A DNA stretch of 32,847 bases from Pseudolabrys sp. (GCA_030684935.1 JAUXXH010000059.1:1-32847); one strand, 5' to 3'. Counted from the first letter of the stretch, positions 10,853 to 21,756 are shown. Notes: generated by a model from the sequence alone, not told the origin. A program made the numbers and translations.

Positions 10853-11341
10853 TCAGGCCGGCTGAAGGACGAAGTGCGCCTCGAGGCTGGTGTTCTTGGC
10901 GCTGCGCATCACGGGACGCAGAAACACGGTTTGGAATTCGCCGCTGTCATAGGCGAGATGGCCATGCGGCTGGCCGAAGATCGGAATGATCTGCGGCATC
11001 TCGAGTCTGAACACGCCGTTCTTGTCGGTCAGCGTGGCGCCATGGCTTTGCGGCTCGTGCTCCTGCCCCTCGACGGTGTGCGCCCAGATATGGATGCGCT
11101 GGCCGGCCAGCGGCGCGCCGTCGCCGGCGCGGCGCACCGTGCCCGTCATCCAGAAGCCGCCCTTGCCGATCCGCTTCACGATCGGCGCGCCCTTGGTGTA
11201 GTTGTTGGCGCCGCCCGGCATCGACCGGGTCGGTTGCAGGCCCTGCGCCTGGGCGGGCGACACCAGCGAGGACACTCCGGCGGCCAGCACGGCGCCGCTG
11301 GCGGCGAGAAGGGTGCGGCGGTTGAGGACGACGAGGGTCAT
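10853..11341 (-). CDS. Tat-exported intradiol-dioxygenase-like protein
   Basis: A 162-aa secreted protein. The N-terminus carries a twin-arginine signal (NRRTLLAASGAVLAAG, Arg8-Arg9), probably cleaved after AQA near residue 32. Residues about 60-155 resemble the beta-sandwich of intradiol ring-cleavage dioxygenases: TGTVRRAGDGAPLAGQRIHIW, TLTDKNGVFRLEMP and FGQPHGHLAY, the last resembling the P-H-x-H iron-ligand segment. The usual catalytic Tyr-bearing motif after the W is not evident (WAHTVEGQ), so true dioxygenase activity is uncertain. The start is supported by AGGAG 6 bases upstream. It is the first gene of a two-gene unit with the ferric-reductase-like membrane protein. Confidence 0.75.
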   Translation of the reverse strand: MTLVVLNRRTLLAASGAVLAAGVSSLVSPAQAQGLQPTRSMPGGANNYTKGAPIVKRIGKGGFWMTGTVRRAGDGAPLAGQRIHIWAHTVEGQEHEPQSHGATLTDKNGVFRLEMPQIIPIFGQPHGHLAYDSGEFQTVFLRPVMRSAKNTSLEAHFVLQPA

Positions 11342-11622
11342 GCGATTCTCCTGGCGACCGTGCAGCGACGCCGCAGATAGGACAGCAACAAGATGTCCTT
11401 TATTTAACGCGTTTGCGGCCGATTTCCACGCGGCTGAGCGAAAAGCGCAACACGTCGCGTTGACAGTTTTGTGAACGCGTCAGCGCGCCGGTCGCACCGG
11501 CGGCCGCGACCGGCGCATCGCGCGGGCTCTGCATGCGACAACCCAGCGCGTGCCCAGCTTTCACGGCCTGAAAGGCGGTGCTATGAGAGCCCGTCCGGCT
11601 CTCTAAAAGGTGACTGCTGACT

Positions 11623-12834
11623 ATGGCGAAGATCAAGGTGACCAACCCCGTCGTCGAGATGGACGGCGACGAAATGACCCGCATCATCTGGCAGTTCATC
11701 AAGGACAAGCTGATCCACCCCTATCTGGACCTCGACCTGCTGTATTACGACCTCAGCGTCGAAAAGCGCGACGAGACCGGCGACCAGATCACCATCGACG
11801 CGGCCGAGATGACCAGGAAGATCGGCGTGGCGGTGAAATGCGCCACCATCACGCCGGACGAAGGCCGGGTGAAGGAATTCAACCTGAAGGAGATGTGGCG
11901 CTCGCCGAACGGCACCATCCGCAACATTCTCGGCGGCACGATCTTCCGCGAACCGATCATCTGCAAGAACGTGCCGCGGCTGGTGCCGGGCTGGACGCTG
12001 CCGATCGTCATCGGCCGCCACGCCTATGGCGACCAGTACCGCGCCACCGACTTCAAGTTTCCCGGGCCCGGCAAGATAACCATCAAGTTCGAGGGCGCCG
12101 ACGGCAAGGTGATCGAGAAGCAGGTCTTCGATGCGCCGGAGAGCGGCGTCACGATGGCGATGTACAACCTCGACTCCTCGATCCGCGACTTCGCCCGCGC
12201 CTCGATGAATTTCTCGCTGAACCGCGGCTACTCGCTCTATCTGTCGACCAAGAACACCATCCTGAAGCAGTATGACGGCCGCTTCATGGAGCTGTTTCAG
12301 GAAGTCTTCGATACGGAGTTCAAGGACCGGTTCGCCGAAAAGAACATTATCTACCAGCACCGGCTGATCGACGACATGGTGGCGTCGGCGCTGAAGTGGT
12401 CGGGCGGCTATGTCTGGGCCTGCAAGAACTACGACGGCGACGTGCAGTCCGACACCGTGGCGCAGGGCTTCGGCTCGCTCGGGCTGATGACCTCGGTGCT
12501 GATGACGCCGGACGGCAAGGTGGTCGAAGCGGAAGCCGCGCACGGCACCGTCACCCGCCACTACCGCGAGCACCAGAAGGGCAACGAGACCTCGACCAAT
12601 TCGATCGCGTCGATCTTCGCCTGGACCCGTGGCCTGGCGCATCGCGCCAAGCTCGACAGCAACGACGCGCTGGGCAGGTTCGCGCTGACGCTGGAGAAGG
12701 TCTGCGTCGACACCGTCGAGTCGGGCTTCATGACCAAGGATCTGGCCCTCCTCGTCGGCCCCGACCAGAAGTGGCTATCGACCACCGGCTTCCTCGACAA
12801 GGTCGACGAGAACCTGAAGAAGGCGATGGCGTAG
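11623..12834 (+). CDS. icd: NADP-dependent isocitrate dehydrogenase, homodimeric eukaryote-like type
   Basis: This converts isocitrate and NADP to 2-oxoglutarate, CO2 and NADPH. The 403-aa sequence is the homodimeric class shared by Rhizobiales and eukaryotic cytosol or mitochondria: [20 protein letters not shown] at the start, and the substrate-binding [19 protein letters not shown] at residues 94-112 with Arg100 and Arg109. Further blocks are [11 protein letters not shown], with the metal-binding Asp region, and [17 protein letters not shown] for NADP. The ATG is preceded by AAAAGGTGA, about 9 bases away. It stands alone on the plus strand, convergent with the antiporter gene with only 3 bp between stops. 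It is not homologous to the monomeric enzyme at 7909. Confidence 0.97.
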   Translation: MAKIKVTNPVVEMDGDEMTRIIWQFIKDKLIHPYLDLDLLYYDLSVEKRDETGDQITIDAAEMTRKIGVAVKCATITPDEGRVKEFNLKEMWRSPNGTIRNILGGTIFREPIICKNVPRLVPGWTLPIVIGRHAYGDQYRATDFKFPGPGKITIKFEGADGKVIEKQVFDAPESGVTMAMYNLDSSIRDFARASMNFSLNRGYSLYLSTKNTILKQYDGRFMELFQEVFDTEFKDRFAEKNIIYQHRLIDDMVASALKWSGGYVWACKNYDGDVQSDTVAQGFGSLGLMTSVLMTPDGKVVEAEAAHGTVTRHYREHQKGNETSTNSIASIFAWTRGLAHRAKLDSNDALGRFALTLEKVCVDTVESGFMTKDLALLVGPDQKWLSTTGFLDKVDENLKKAMA

Positions 12835-12837
12835 CGT

Positions 12838-14550
12838 TCAGGAGGACAGCTTCGGCGCGGCGGCCTCCTTCGGTTTGGCCTCCCCGCTTTTGCGGTCCGG
12901 AAACGCCACCAGCATCTCGACCGCGCGCTCGGCGGCATCGGAAAACGGCGACAGGCACATGTCGACTTTCGCCTGCTTGAAGCGGCGCGTGTCGAGCCCA
13001 TCCTGGCAGCGCACCGCGATGCGGCCGCGGTAATTCGCCTGCCGCAGCCCGTCGATCAGCCCGAGCCGCGCGTCCTCATGCGCCACGCCCGGCGTCATCG
13101 GCGGGATGGCGATGATGACCCAGCCGGCATCGAGCGGCAGCGTCGCGGCGAATTCGGGGTCGGTGGCGTCGCCATAGAGCGCGGGAAAGTCGCGCTGCCG
13201 CAGGCGCCGCACCACTTCCGGGTCGAAATCGACGGCCAGCACGCTGAGGCCGCGCGTCTTCAGGTGCCGCCGCATCTCCTGCCCGTAGCGGCCGAGGCCG
13301 AACAGGATCACGTCGTAGCGTTCGTGGGCTTCTCCCTTGTCCTCGGAGAGCTCGCGGGTCGGCACGTGGCGCTCGAACACGCCGAGATAGGGCTCGAGCA
13401 CCCGGTAGATCTGGTGCGAGTACAAAATCATGTAGGTCGACAGCGTGATGGTCACCAGACCAATCAGCGTGACCAGCCCCATCGCTTCGGGGTTCACGTG
13501 GTTGAGCGTCAGGCCCATGGCCATGAAGATCAGCGAGAACTCGCTGATCTGCGCCACCGTCAGGCCGGCCAGAAAGCCGGTTCGCTTGCGGTAGCCCATG
13601 CCGCCCATGATCGCCATCACGATCAGCGGATTACCGATCAGCACGAACAGCGAGAGCACAAGCGCCGCCGGGATCTGCGCGCCGAGCACGCCGAGATCGA
13701 GGCGCGCGCCGAGGCCGACAAAGAAGAACAGCAGCAGGAAGTCGCGCACGCTCGACAGCCGCGTCGACACCGCTTCGCGCACCGAGGTCGAGGCCAGCGA
13801 CACGCCGGCCAGCAGGCCGCCCAGCTCCTTGCCGAAGCCGATCCAGTCGCCGATCGCCGCGAACATCACCGCCCAGGCGAGCGCGAAGGTCACCAGCAGT
13901 TCCGGCACCCGCGCCACGCGGCGCAGCAGCGGCTCGGCGCCATAGCGGATGAACAGCACCACGAAGCCGATCATCAGCATGGCGCTGGCCAGCACGCCGA
14001 GCACGCCGAGACCGGCCGGCTTTTCGCCGGCGCCGACCCCGAGGGCGGACAGCGCCACCATCGCCACCACGACGGCGATGTCCTGCACGATCAGGAAGCC
14101 GAGCGCGATCCGGCCGTGCAGCGAATCCAGCTCGCGCTTGTCCGACAGCAGCTTGACGATGATGATGGTGCTGGAAAACGTGAGGGCCACCGCGACATAG
14201 GCGCTGGTCATGGCGTCGAGGCCGAGCACCAGGCAGATGACAAAGCCGACCGCGGCGGTGAAGCCGACCTGGCCGAGGCCGGTCGCGACCGACACCAGGC
14301 CGAGATTGCGGATGATCTGCACGTCGAGCTTGAGGCCGACCAGGAACAGCAGCGTGGCGATGCCGATTTCCGCCAGCACGTTGATGTGATCGGCCGAGCG
14401 CACGATGCCCAGCACGTCGCCGCCGGCGATGATGCCGGTGGCGATGAAGGCGACGATCAGCGGCTGGCGCAGCAGCAGGCCGACAATGCCCAGCCCCGCC
14501 GCCAGCGCCAGCAGCATGGCAATTTCGGTAAAGGTCGATGCGCCCGTCAT
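12838..14550 (-). CDS. YbaL/KefB-type cation:proton antiporter with C-terminal RCK (TrkA-N) domain
   Basis: A 570-aa monovalent cation:proton antiporter of the CPA2 family in the inner membrane. Residues 1-385 form about 12 membrane spans with the family's internal pattern, including LIVAFIATGIIAGGDVLG, LLFLVGLKLD, FSSTIIIVKLLSDKREL and LIVQDIAVVVAMV. Residues about 410-550 are a Rossmann RCK/TrkA-N domain starting VILFGLGRYGQEM, followed by LAVDFDPEVVRRLR and LYGDATDPEF, which binds nucleotide and regulates gating. The ion (K+ or Na+) cannot be assigned. The C-terminus is a short Lys/Ala/Pro tail. It lies between alaS (161 bp upstream) and convergent icd (3 bp). Confidence 0.92.
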   Translation of the reverse strand: MTGASTFTEIAMLLALAAGLGIVGLLLRQPLIVAFIATGIIAGGDVLGIVRSADHINVLAEIGIATLLFLVGLKLDVQIIRNLGLVSVATGLGQVGFTAAVGFVICLVLGLDAMTSAYVAVALTFSSTIIIVKLLSDKRELDSLHGRIALGFLIVQDIAVVVAMVALSALGVGAGEKPAGLGVLGVLASAMLMIGFVVLFIRYGAEPLLRRVARVPELLVTFALAWAVMFAAIGDWIGFGKELGGLLAGVSLASTSVREAVSTRLSSVRDFLLLFFFVGLGARLDLGVLGAQIPAALVLSLFVLIGNPLIVMAIMGGMGYRKRTGFLAGLTVAQISEFSLIFMAMGLTLNHVNPEAMGLVTLIGLVTITLSTYMILYSHQIYRVLEPYLGVFERHVPTRELSEDKGEAHERYDVILFGLGRYGQEMRRHLKTRGLSVLAVDFDPEVVRRLRQRDFPALYGDATDPEFAATLPLDAGWVIIAIPPMTPGVAHEDARLGLIDGLRQANYRGRIAVRCQDGLDTRRFKQAKVDMCLSPFSDAAERAVEMLVAFPDRKSGEAKPKEAAAPKLSS

Positions 14551-14711
14551 GATGGCCCCAGTCTACAAGAATATGACCAGCGGGGTTCATCGCTCCCGGC
14601 CGGCGCCACGGCGCGGCACGCAGCCGACCTTGCCGGACCGTATCGCCCGGATCGTCCCGGCCGTCTACCGCGCAGCGCGCGGCAATTCCGCCGATCGCGC
14701 TGCGCCGAATC

Positions 14712-17390
14712 CTACGCCGGCTTCACCAGATTCTTGATCGCCGCGATTGCGGCCGCGGCCTCGCCGCCGTTCGGGCCGCCGCCTTGCGCCATGTCGGGGC
14801 GGCCGCCGCCGCCTTTGCCGCCGAGCGCCGCGACGCCGGCCTGCACCATCTTGACCGCGTCATTGGCCGCGGTGAGGTCCTTGGTGACGCCGACCACCAG
14901 CGCCGCCTTGTTGTCGGCATCGGCGGTCAGCAGCACCACGATACCGGAACCGAGCTTCTTCTTGCCGTCGTCGGCCAGGCTGCGCAGGTCCTTGGCCTCG
15001 ACCCCGGTCAGCACCTTGGCCATCACCTTGACCCCGGCGACCTCCTCGACGTCGTCGCCGGCGGCGCCGTCGGCCTTGCCGCCGCCGCCCATCGCCAGCT
15101 TCTTGCGCGCCTCGTTGAGATCGCGTTCGAGCTTCTTGCGCTCGTCGAGCAGGCTGGCGATGCGCGCCGGCATGTCTTCGAGTGTTACTTTAAGTTCTGC
15201 AGACGCCGCTTTAGCAACCTGAATCATGCTGTTGGCGGCCTTGCGGGCGGCCAGTCCGGTCAGCGCCTCGAGGCGGCGGACGCCGGAAGCAACGCCCGAG
15301 TCCGAGACGCCCGAGATCAGGCCGATATCGCCGGTGCGCTTGACATGGGTGCCGCCGCACAGTTCGACCGACCAGCCGAGCGTGTTGCCCGTTCCCAATT
15401 CTCCTAAAGCATTGCCCATGGCCACCACGCGAACCTCGTCGCCGTATTTCTCGCCGAACAGCGCGCGGGCGCCGGAGGCGCGGGCATCGTCCAGCGCCAT
15501 CAGCCGCGTCGTCACCGGTGCGTTCTGCAGCACCACGGCATTGGCGATGTCCTCGACCTGTTCCAGTTCAGCCTGGCTCAGCGGCTTGGGGTGCGAGAAG
15601 TCGAAGCGCAGCCGGTCGGGCGCGACCAGCGAGCCCTTCTGCGCGACGTGATCGCCGAGCACCTGGCGCAGCGCCTCGTGCAGCAGGTGGGTGGCGGAAT
15701 GGTTCTGGCGAATGGCGGCGCGGCGGCCGTGGTCGACTTCCATCAACAGCGGATCGCCGATCTTCACCGCTCCCTGCTCGACCTTCACGTAATGGGTGAA
15801 CAGGTCGCCGGATTCCTTCTGGGTGTCGGTCACGGTCAGGCGCACGCCATCGCGCCGCATCTCGCCGCGGTCGCCGGTCTGCCCGCCCGACTCGCCGTAG
15901 AACGGCGTCTGGTTCATCACCACCACGCCCGTGTCGCCCGCCTTCAACTCGGTGACCTGCTGGCCGTCCTTGACCAGCGCCGCCACCACGCCTTCGGCGC
16001 TCTCGGTCTCGTAGCCGAGGAATTCGGTGGCGCCGACTTTCTCGCGCAGCGCGAACCAGACCGCGCCGGTGGCGGCGTCGCCCGAGCCCGACCATGAGGC
16101 CCGCGCCTTCTCGCGCTGGCGCTCCATCGAGTCGTTGAACGACGCCAGATCGACGCTGATGCCGCGCGCGCGCAGCGCGTCCTGCGTCAGGTCGAGCGGA
16201 AAGCCGTAGGTATCGTACAGCGTGAAGGCGGTCTCGCCGTCGAACATGTCGCCCTTCTTCAGGGTGCTGCTCTTCTCGTCGAGGATGATCAGGCCGCGCT
16301 CCAGCGTGCGGCGGAAGCGCGTCTCCTCCAGCTTCAGCGTCTCGGCGATCAGCGCCTCGGCGCGCACCAGCTCCGCATAGGCCTGGCCCATCTCGCGGAT
16401 CAGCGCCGGCACCAGCTTCCACATCAGCGGCTCGCGCGCGCCCAGAAGTTCAGCGTGGCGCATGGCGCGGCGCATGATGCGGCGAAGCACATAGCCGCGG
16501 CCCTCGTTCGACGGCAGCACGCCATCGGCGATCAGGAAGCACGACGAGCGCAGGTGATCGGCGATGACGCGATAGGAAGCCACGGTCTGCGCATCGGGCG
16601 CCCGGCCCAGCGCCGAGGCCGTGGCGTCGATCAGGCCGCGGAACAGGTCGGTCTCGAAGACGCTTTCGACGCCCTGCATGATGGAGGCCATGCGCTCCAA
16701 CCCCATGCCGGTGTCGATCGACGGCCGCGGCAGCGGCACCTGCACGCCGGGCTCCGGCTGGTCGAACTGCATGAAGACCAGATTCCAGAATTCGAGGAAG
16801 CGGTCGCCATCCTCGTCCAGACTGCCGGGCGGGCCGCCGGCGATATGCTCGCCGCGGTCGATGAAGATTTCCGAGCACGGCCCGCACGGGCCGGTGTCGC
16901 CCATGGCCCAGAAATTGTCCGACGTGGCGATGCGGATGATGCGGTCGTCGGAGAAGCCGGCGATCTTCTTCCACAGCGCGGCCGCCTCGTCGTCATTGTG
17001 GTAGACGGTGACCAGCAGCTTGTCCTTGGGCAGCCCGAAGTCCCTGGTGATCAGGTTCCAGGCGAGCTCGATGGCGACGTCCTTGAAATAGTCGCCGAAC
17101 GAGAAGTTGCCGAGCATCTCGAAAAAGGTCAGGTGGCGCGCGGTGTAGCCGACATTGTCGAGATCGTTGTGCTTGCCGCCGGCGCGCACGCTCTTCTGCG
17201 CCGTCACGGCGCGGCTGTAGGGCCGCCGCTCGAGGCCGGTGAAGACGTTCTTGAACTGCACCATGCCGGCATTGGTGAACATCAGCGTCGGGTCGTTGCG
17301 CGGCACCAGCGACGACGACGCCTCGATCTGGTGATCGTGGCGCGCGAAATAGTCGAGGAAGCCCTTGCGGATGTCGTTGACGCCAGTCAT
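14712..17390 (-). CDS. alaS: Alanyl-tRNA synthetase
   Basis: AlaRS charges tRNA-Ala and edits mischarged Ser/Gly. The 892-aa product has normal length and domain order. First comes the class II catalytic core, [20 protein letters not shown] to about residue 450. The editing domain holds zinc ligands NHSATHLLH (around residue 562) and CGGTH (around 677), followed by a coiled coil (about 720-760) and the C-Ala domain ending in a Gly-rich segment. The ATG at 17390 is preferred over a TTG three codons upstream because it gives the family N-terminus. It is in the recA-alaS neighbourhood typical of proteobacteria, here separated by htpX. Confidence 0.97.
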   Translation of the reverse strand: MTGVNDIRKGFLDYFARHDHQIEASSSLVPRNDPTLMFTNAGMVQFKNVFTGLERRPYSRAVTAQKSVRAGGKHNDLDNVGYTARHLTFFEMLGNFSFGDYFKDVAIELAWNLITRDFGLPKDKLLVTVYHNDDEAAALWKKIAGFSDDRIIRIATSDNFWAMGDTGPCGPCSEIFIDRGEHIAGGPPGSLDEDGDRFLEFWNLVFMQFDQPEPGVQVPLPRPSIDTGMGLERMASIMQGVESVFETDLFRGLIDATASALGRAPDAQTVASYRVIADHLRSSCFLIADGVLPSNEGRGYVLRRIMRRAMRHAELLGAREPLMWKLVPALIREMGQAYAELVRAEALIAETLKLEETRFRRTLERGLIILDEKSSTLKKGDMFDGETAFTLYDTYGFPLDLTQDALRARGISVDLASFNDSMERQREKARASWSGSGDAATGAVWFALREKVGATEFLGYETESAEGVVAALVKDGQQVTELKAGDTGVVVMNQTPFYGESGGQTGDRGEMRRDGVRLTVTDTQKESGDLFTHYVKVEQGAVKIGDPLLMEVDHGRRAAIRQNHSATHLLHEALRQVLGDHVAQKGSLVAPDRLRFDFSHPKPLSQAELEQVEDIANAVVLQNAPVTTRLMALDDARASGARALFGEKYGDEVRVVAMGNALGELGTGNTLGWSVELCGGTHVKRTGDIGLISGVSDSGVASGVRRLEALTGLAARKAANSMIQVAKAASAELKVTLEDMPARIASLLDERKKLERDLNEARKKLAMGGGGKADGAAGDDVEEVAGVKVMAKVLTGVEAKDLRSLADDGKKKLGSGIVVLLTADADNKAALVVGVTKDLTAANDAVKMVQAGVAALGGKGGGGRPDMAQGGGPNGGEAAAAIAAIKNLVKPA

Positions 17391-17565
17391 GGAGACCAAT
17401 CGCTTTCAATCGCTGCGCGCGCCGGCCCAAAGACCCGGAAGCCCCACCGCCGGGCCGGGCCGCGCACCCCCTGCCGAAAAACGCCGTCCGGGGCCGGTAA
17501 ATCCCCGTCAGGCTTGATGTTTTACCGGCACGCTATTTAGCGGCGGGGGGCCCATGAGTCCAGAA

Positions 17566-17591
17566 AGCCGGCGCCTTTGGGGCGCCGGCTT
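17566..17591 (-). terminator. Rho-independent-like terminator downstream of htpX
   Basis: A perfect 11-bp stem, AAGCCGGCGCC (17566-17576), pairs with GGCGCCGGCTT (17581-17591) around a 4-base loop. Read on the minus strand the hairpin is followed by TTTCTGG, a short T-rich run. It lies 65 bp after the htpX stop and before alaS, so it would separate htpX transcripts from alaS. Confidence 0.7.
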
Positions 17592-17655
17592 GGATATCAT
17601 CGACTGCGGAGACGCGGGAGCCAAGATGCCCCACGATCACGCCCGCCTGCGCGGC

Positions 17656-18594
17656 TCAGCCCCACGGACCGCTGCCGCCGCTGCGGCGCGAGGCGCTGCC
17701 CCAGGGACCGCCGGAAGGACCGCCGCGGCCGCCCTGCTGCGGCAGGAAGGGCCGGCCCGACGCGCCGGCCATCTGCTGGAGCGCGGCGATGCGGTTCTCG
17801 GCCGCCGGATGGGTCGAGAACAGGTTGTCCATGCGCTCGCCCGACAGCGGGTTGATGATGAACATGTGCGCGGTCGCCGGGCTCTGCTCGGCGGTGTCGT
17901 TGGGGATGGCATGCGCCAGGCTCGAGATCTTCGCCAGCGCCGAGGCCAGCGCCAGCGGCTGGCCACTGATCTGCGCGCCGAGTCTGTCGGCGGCATATTC
18001 GCGGGTCCGGCTGATCGCCATCTGCACCAGCATGGCGGCCAAAGGCGCCAGGATCACCATCGCCAGCGTGCCGATCATGCCCATGCCGTTGTTGCGGTTG
18101 CCGCCGGAAAACAGCGCGAAATTGCCGAGCATCGAGATGGCGCCGGCAATGGTCGCGGTGATGGTCATGATCAGGGTGTCGCGGTTGGCGATGTGCGCCA
18201 GCTCATGCGCCACGACGCCGGCCACCTCGTCCTCGTTGAGCCGCTGCAACAGGCCGGTGGTGACGGCGACCGCCGAATTCTCCGGATTGCGGCCGGTGGC
18301 AAAGGCGTTCGGCTGCGGATTGTCCATGATGTAGACCTTGGGCATCGGCAGGTTGGCGCGCTGAGCGAGCGCCGCCACCATGGCGTAGAGGTCCGGCGCC
18401 GAGCGCGCGTCGACTTCCTGCGCGCCGTGCATCGACAGCACCATGCGGTCGGAATTCCAGTAGGCGAACAGGTTCATGCCGCCGGCCACCACCAGCGCGA
18501 TCAGCGCGCCGCTGCCGCCGCCGATCATGAAACCGATGCCCATGAACAGCGCGGTCAGGCCGGCCAGCAGGATCGCGGTGCGAAAATAGTTCAT
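17656..18594 (-). CDS. htpX: Membrane zinc metalloprotease HtpX
   Basis: HtpX is an inner-membrane M48 metalloprotease that degrades misfolded membrane proteins. The 312-aa product has two N-terminal membrane spans (residues about 5-24 and 28-46). The zinc motif HELAH is at 130-134 with the third ligand Glu199 in [10 protein letters not shown], and two more hydrophobic spans lie at about 142-162 and 174-194. The C-terminal 40 residues are Gly/Ser/Arg/Pro-rich and probably disordered. The start ATG has GAGGG about 6 bases upstream. A terminator-like hairpin follows the gene, so it is likely a single-gene unit. Confidence 0.95.
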   Translation of the reverse strand: MNYFRTAILLAGLTALFMGIGFMIGGGSGALIALVVAGGMNLFAYWNSDRMVLSMHGAQEVDARSAPDLYAMVAALAQRANLPMPKVYIMDNPQPNAFATGRNPENSAVAVTTGLLQRLNEDEVAGVVAHELAHIANRDTLIMTITATIAGAISMLGNFALFSGGNRNNGMGMIGTLAMVILAPLAAMLVQMAISRTREYAADRLGAQISGQPLALASALAKISSLAHAIPNDTAEQSPATAHMFIINPLSGERMDNLFSTHPAAENRIAALQQMAGASGRPFLPQQGGRGGPSGGPWGSASRRSGGSGPWG

Positions 18595-18789
18595 CGTATC
18601 CCTCGCGAACGGGCGCCCGAGTGCGCCCGACCAGAAAGAAATGTTGGTATTGCAGCCGCCTGGCGCAAGTGGCCGGGCGGGATGCCGCGGGGTGCGGTGG
18701 CGGAGGTGGGAGGGTGCACCGGCTGGCGTGGCAGGAACGGCTACGCTTCACAGGAGTGCTGTCCGTCGACGTCGCGGCAGGCTCTCTTA

Positions 18790-18931
18790 CCCTCTCCCCT
18801 TGAGGGAGAGGGTGGTCCGAGCAAAGCGAGGACCGGGTGAGGGGTTCAGCGTCGTGTGAGGCACGGCCCCCTCACCCGCCCTCGCTCGGCTTCGCCTCCG
18901 CTCGGGCACCCTCTCCCTCAAGGGGAGAGGG
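18790..18931. repeat. 142-bp large palindromic repeat (REP/MITE-like)
   Basis: The outer 25-bp arms (18790-18814 and 18907-18931) are exact inverted copies; each contains CCTTGAGGGAGAGGG or its complement. An inner pair, CGGGTGAGGGG (18834-18844) and CCCCTCACCCG (18868-18878), is also exact. Each outer arm is itself nearly self-complementary. No protein is encoded. Elements with this CTCTCCCC-TTGAGGGAGAGGG core are abundant in Bradyrhizobium-like genomes (recollection). The rest of the 503-bp gap 18595-19097 holds only the upstream region of htpX and GC-rich sequence in which I recognise no gene. Confidence 0.85.
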
Positions 18932-19097
18932 AAGCGCGGACGCCGCTCCCGCCATGGCAAATCTCTTCAGCCCCAACACAAACGCACGTCGCCCCCGTCC
19001 TCGGTTGCGGCCGCTTTACGCAGCCGGGTGCCGACGGGGGCGATGCGATACGCACAACCTGAACTACAAACCTTGGCGTCCCGAGCCTCCGGAAAGC

Positions 19098-19502
19098 CTA
19101 GCGGCCGGCTTTGCCCTTGGCCTTTTTGGCCTCGGATTTCGCCGCAGATTTGGCTGCCGTCTTCTCCTTCTTGGCCGCCACTTTCGCGGCCTGTCGTTCT
19201 TCCTGGTAGGCGGCCGCGGACTTCGCCTTTGCCGTCATCGGCGTGGTCCCGTCCTTGGCCGCGTCGTTCTTGTCACTTCCGGCGGCCCGCGCGGCCGCCG
19301 CCTTGTCATTGGCCCGCTCGCGCGCGTTCTTGCGCTTGGCCGGCTTCGGGTGGGCGGTGGCCAGACCGCCCGCCGCCTCACCATCACCCCTGGTCTCGAT
19401 CTTGGTCTCAACCTTGGCCCTGCGCGCCCGGGTCCCGAGATCGATCAGGGTCGCTGCCGCACCAGCGGTCGCGTCATCCTGGGTCGGCACATTGGCCGTC
19501 AC
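19098..19502 (-). CDS. Lys/Ala-rich basic protein of unknown function, downstream of recA
   Basis: A possible 134-aa protein. The first third is ordinary (PTQDDATAGAAATLIDLGTR); the rest is a low-complexity Ala/Lys/Glu run ending AKSEAKKAKGKAGR, resembling histone-H1-like or otherwise disordered basic tails. The start is uncertain: no in-frame ATG exists, the candidates are GTG at 19502 or 19490, and the frame stays open back toward recA. A strong hairpin (19534-19560, GCAGCCGGCGGG against CCCGCGGCTGC with one bulge) lies just upstream. The basic composition argues for a real protein over the opposite-strand frames, but no family is recognised. Confidence 0.4.
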   Translation of the reverse strand: MTANVPTQDDATAGAAATLIDLGTRARRAKVETKIETRGDGEAAGGLATAHPKPAKRKNARERANDKAAAARAAGSDKNDAAKDGTTPMTAKAKSAAAYQEERQAAKVAAKKEKTAAKSAAKSEAKKAKGKAGR

Positions 19503-19652
19503 ATTGGCAGCCAGATTGGTCGACTTGGGCTGTGCAGCCGGCGGGAAAACCCGCGGCTGCGCCGGACCTTGGTGCGGGGCGTCACCCGCCGCACCGTGAC
19601 CGGCACCGGAGGCTAGCGTCGAACCGCTAGCAGCCGGCGTGCCCGCATCCTT

Positions 19653-20735
<1,083 letters not shown>

Positions 20736-20816
20736 GTCGCGCTCCTTATGGCCTTTGATTCGACCCCCGACAACGCGGCCCCTTTGGGCCCCCGGCGGGA
20801 ATCGACCGGTAAAGCC

Positions 20817-20845
20817 AATGTACCCTATTTGTTCTCAGTTCGCAA
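20817..20845 (-). promoter_or_regulatory. Predicted recA promoter (-35 TTGCGA, 17 bp, -10 TACATT)
   Basis: On the minus strand TTGCGA (20840-20845) is followed after exactly 17 bases by TACATT (20817-20822), about 80 bp before the recA ATG. The -35 hexamer overlaps the SOS box. Spacing and the position relative to the operator support it; no transcript start is known. Confidence 0.6.
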
Positions 20846-20852
20846 TATGTTC
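20838..20852 (-). promoter_or_regulatory. LexA operator (alphaproteobacterial SOS box) of recA
   Basis: GTTC-GCAATAT-GTTC matches the alphaproteobacterial LexA box GTTC-N7-GTTC (GAAC-N7-GAAC on the recA strand) at all eight fixed bases. It covers the predicted -35 of recA, where bound LexA would block RNA polymerase. A further GTTC half-site lies at 20831-20834. The IS1595-family element ends only 15 bp to the right. Confidence 0.85.
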
Positions 20853-20858
20853 TTTTTG

Positions 20859-20867
20859 GGGGGTAGG
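20859..20867. repeat. Left target-site duplication of the IS1595-family element
   Basis: GGGGGTAGG here is repeated in the same orientation at 22775-22783, directly outside the opposite end of the element. The family usually makes 8-bp duplications; the extra base can be a chance G at the border. Confidence 0.7.
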
Positions 20868-20958
20868 GCCATATATCCCCTTGGAACAGGTACGCGAAAA
20901 AGTTAGGTTCCGGGCGCCTCTCTACCCGGCTTAGGATGGGGCGATTGGAGAATTTCGA

Positions 20959-21753
20959 ATGGGCATTTGGACGAAAGCAAAAGAGGCTGACGCCACATAC
21001 TCACTGTTCAGCTGGGTACCGCACTCACTCCAATACCTTTTCCCCATTGGATGGGCGGCGGTAGTGGGTACTTTCGCATCATATCGCGAGTGGATTTGGA
21101 CCGAATACGGGATGTTCGGCATTTGCGTCATCGCGCTAGTCTCAGCCCTTGTTGCTAGCGCCGCTTTTGCGCTCGTTGCGTTTGCGATATCGAAGCTGCG
21201 GGGGTCTAAAAGTACACACTCGGGGGAGTCCGGCAATTTGCCGATCGAACCGGCGCTTCCCGTCCCATCGTTACAAAAAGGACTCTACGTTGCTGACGTT
21301 AGAATTGGCTTGAAGACCCTTGAGAAAGATCGACATACGGAAATAACACTGCGCGTTTTCAACGGAACGGGACGTGTTGTCGAATTTTCGTCTCTGTCCG
21401 GTTTTATTTCGTTCTATCCGTCTAACCGTAAAGATGATCATTTACGGCGCGGGGTGTTACCTACCCCAACAGTACGGTCTGATGTGCGGCGAGCCGTGGA
21501 GCCGTTCGAAGAATGGTTTTTAATTCTCGCTCAGCGCGTCCCAAGTGATGAAGCTGATAAACTAACCAGCATGTTAGATGCTAACGATACGATTATATTC
21601 GAACTTGAGAGACTCAAGATCGAAGCGTTTGCGCACAGTGACGACCGCAAAATAGAGCCGATACCCATGTGGTATAGTATGAGTTACAAAAAGGAGTTCG
21701 GTTTTCAGAAAGCTGTTGTTATTGCTATTCCTGCGATGAAAATTGGTGGCTAA
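20959..21753 (+). CDS. Passenger membrane protein of unknown function in the IS1595-family element
   Basis: A 264-aa protein. Two hydrophobic segments lie near the N-terminus (about residues 25-45, LQYLFPIGWAAVVGTFASY, and 51-80, GICVIALVSALVASAAFALV). They are followed by a soluble region of about 180 residues with beta-rich, mixed-charge sequence (YVADVRIGLKTLEKDRHTEI). I recognise no domain. The codons are much more AT-rich than in the surrounding core genes, consistent with transfer. It is transcribed toward, and on the opposite strand from, the transposase, and is 3 bp upstream of a 65-codon ORF. GGAG (20946-20949), 9 bases upstream, could serve as the ribosome site. Confidence 0.72.
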   Translation: MGIWTKAKEADATYSLFSWVPHSLQYLFPIGWAAVVGTFASYREWIWTEYGMFGICVIALVSALVASAAFALVAFAISKLRGSKSTHSGESGNLPIEPALPVPSLQKGLYVADVRIGLKTLEKDRHTEITLRVFNGTGRVVEFSSLSGFISFYPSNRKDDHLRRGVLPTPTVRSDVRRAVEPFEEWFLILAQRVPSDEADKLTSMLDANDTIIFELERLKIEAFAHSDDRKIEPIPMWYSMSYKKEFGFQKAVVIAIPAMKIGG

Positions 21754-21756
21754 AAA

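Noticed and set aside
13078..15222. 714-codon plus-strand open frame opposite the antiporter and alaS
   Set aside because: It is antisense to two certain genes and is His/Asp/Arg-rich repetitive sequence with no domain. Long antisense frames are expected at this GC content.
19612..19631. Hairpin GCTAGCG/CGCTAGC after recA as a terminator
   Set aside because: The stem is only 7 bp and no T-run follows on the recA strand.
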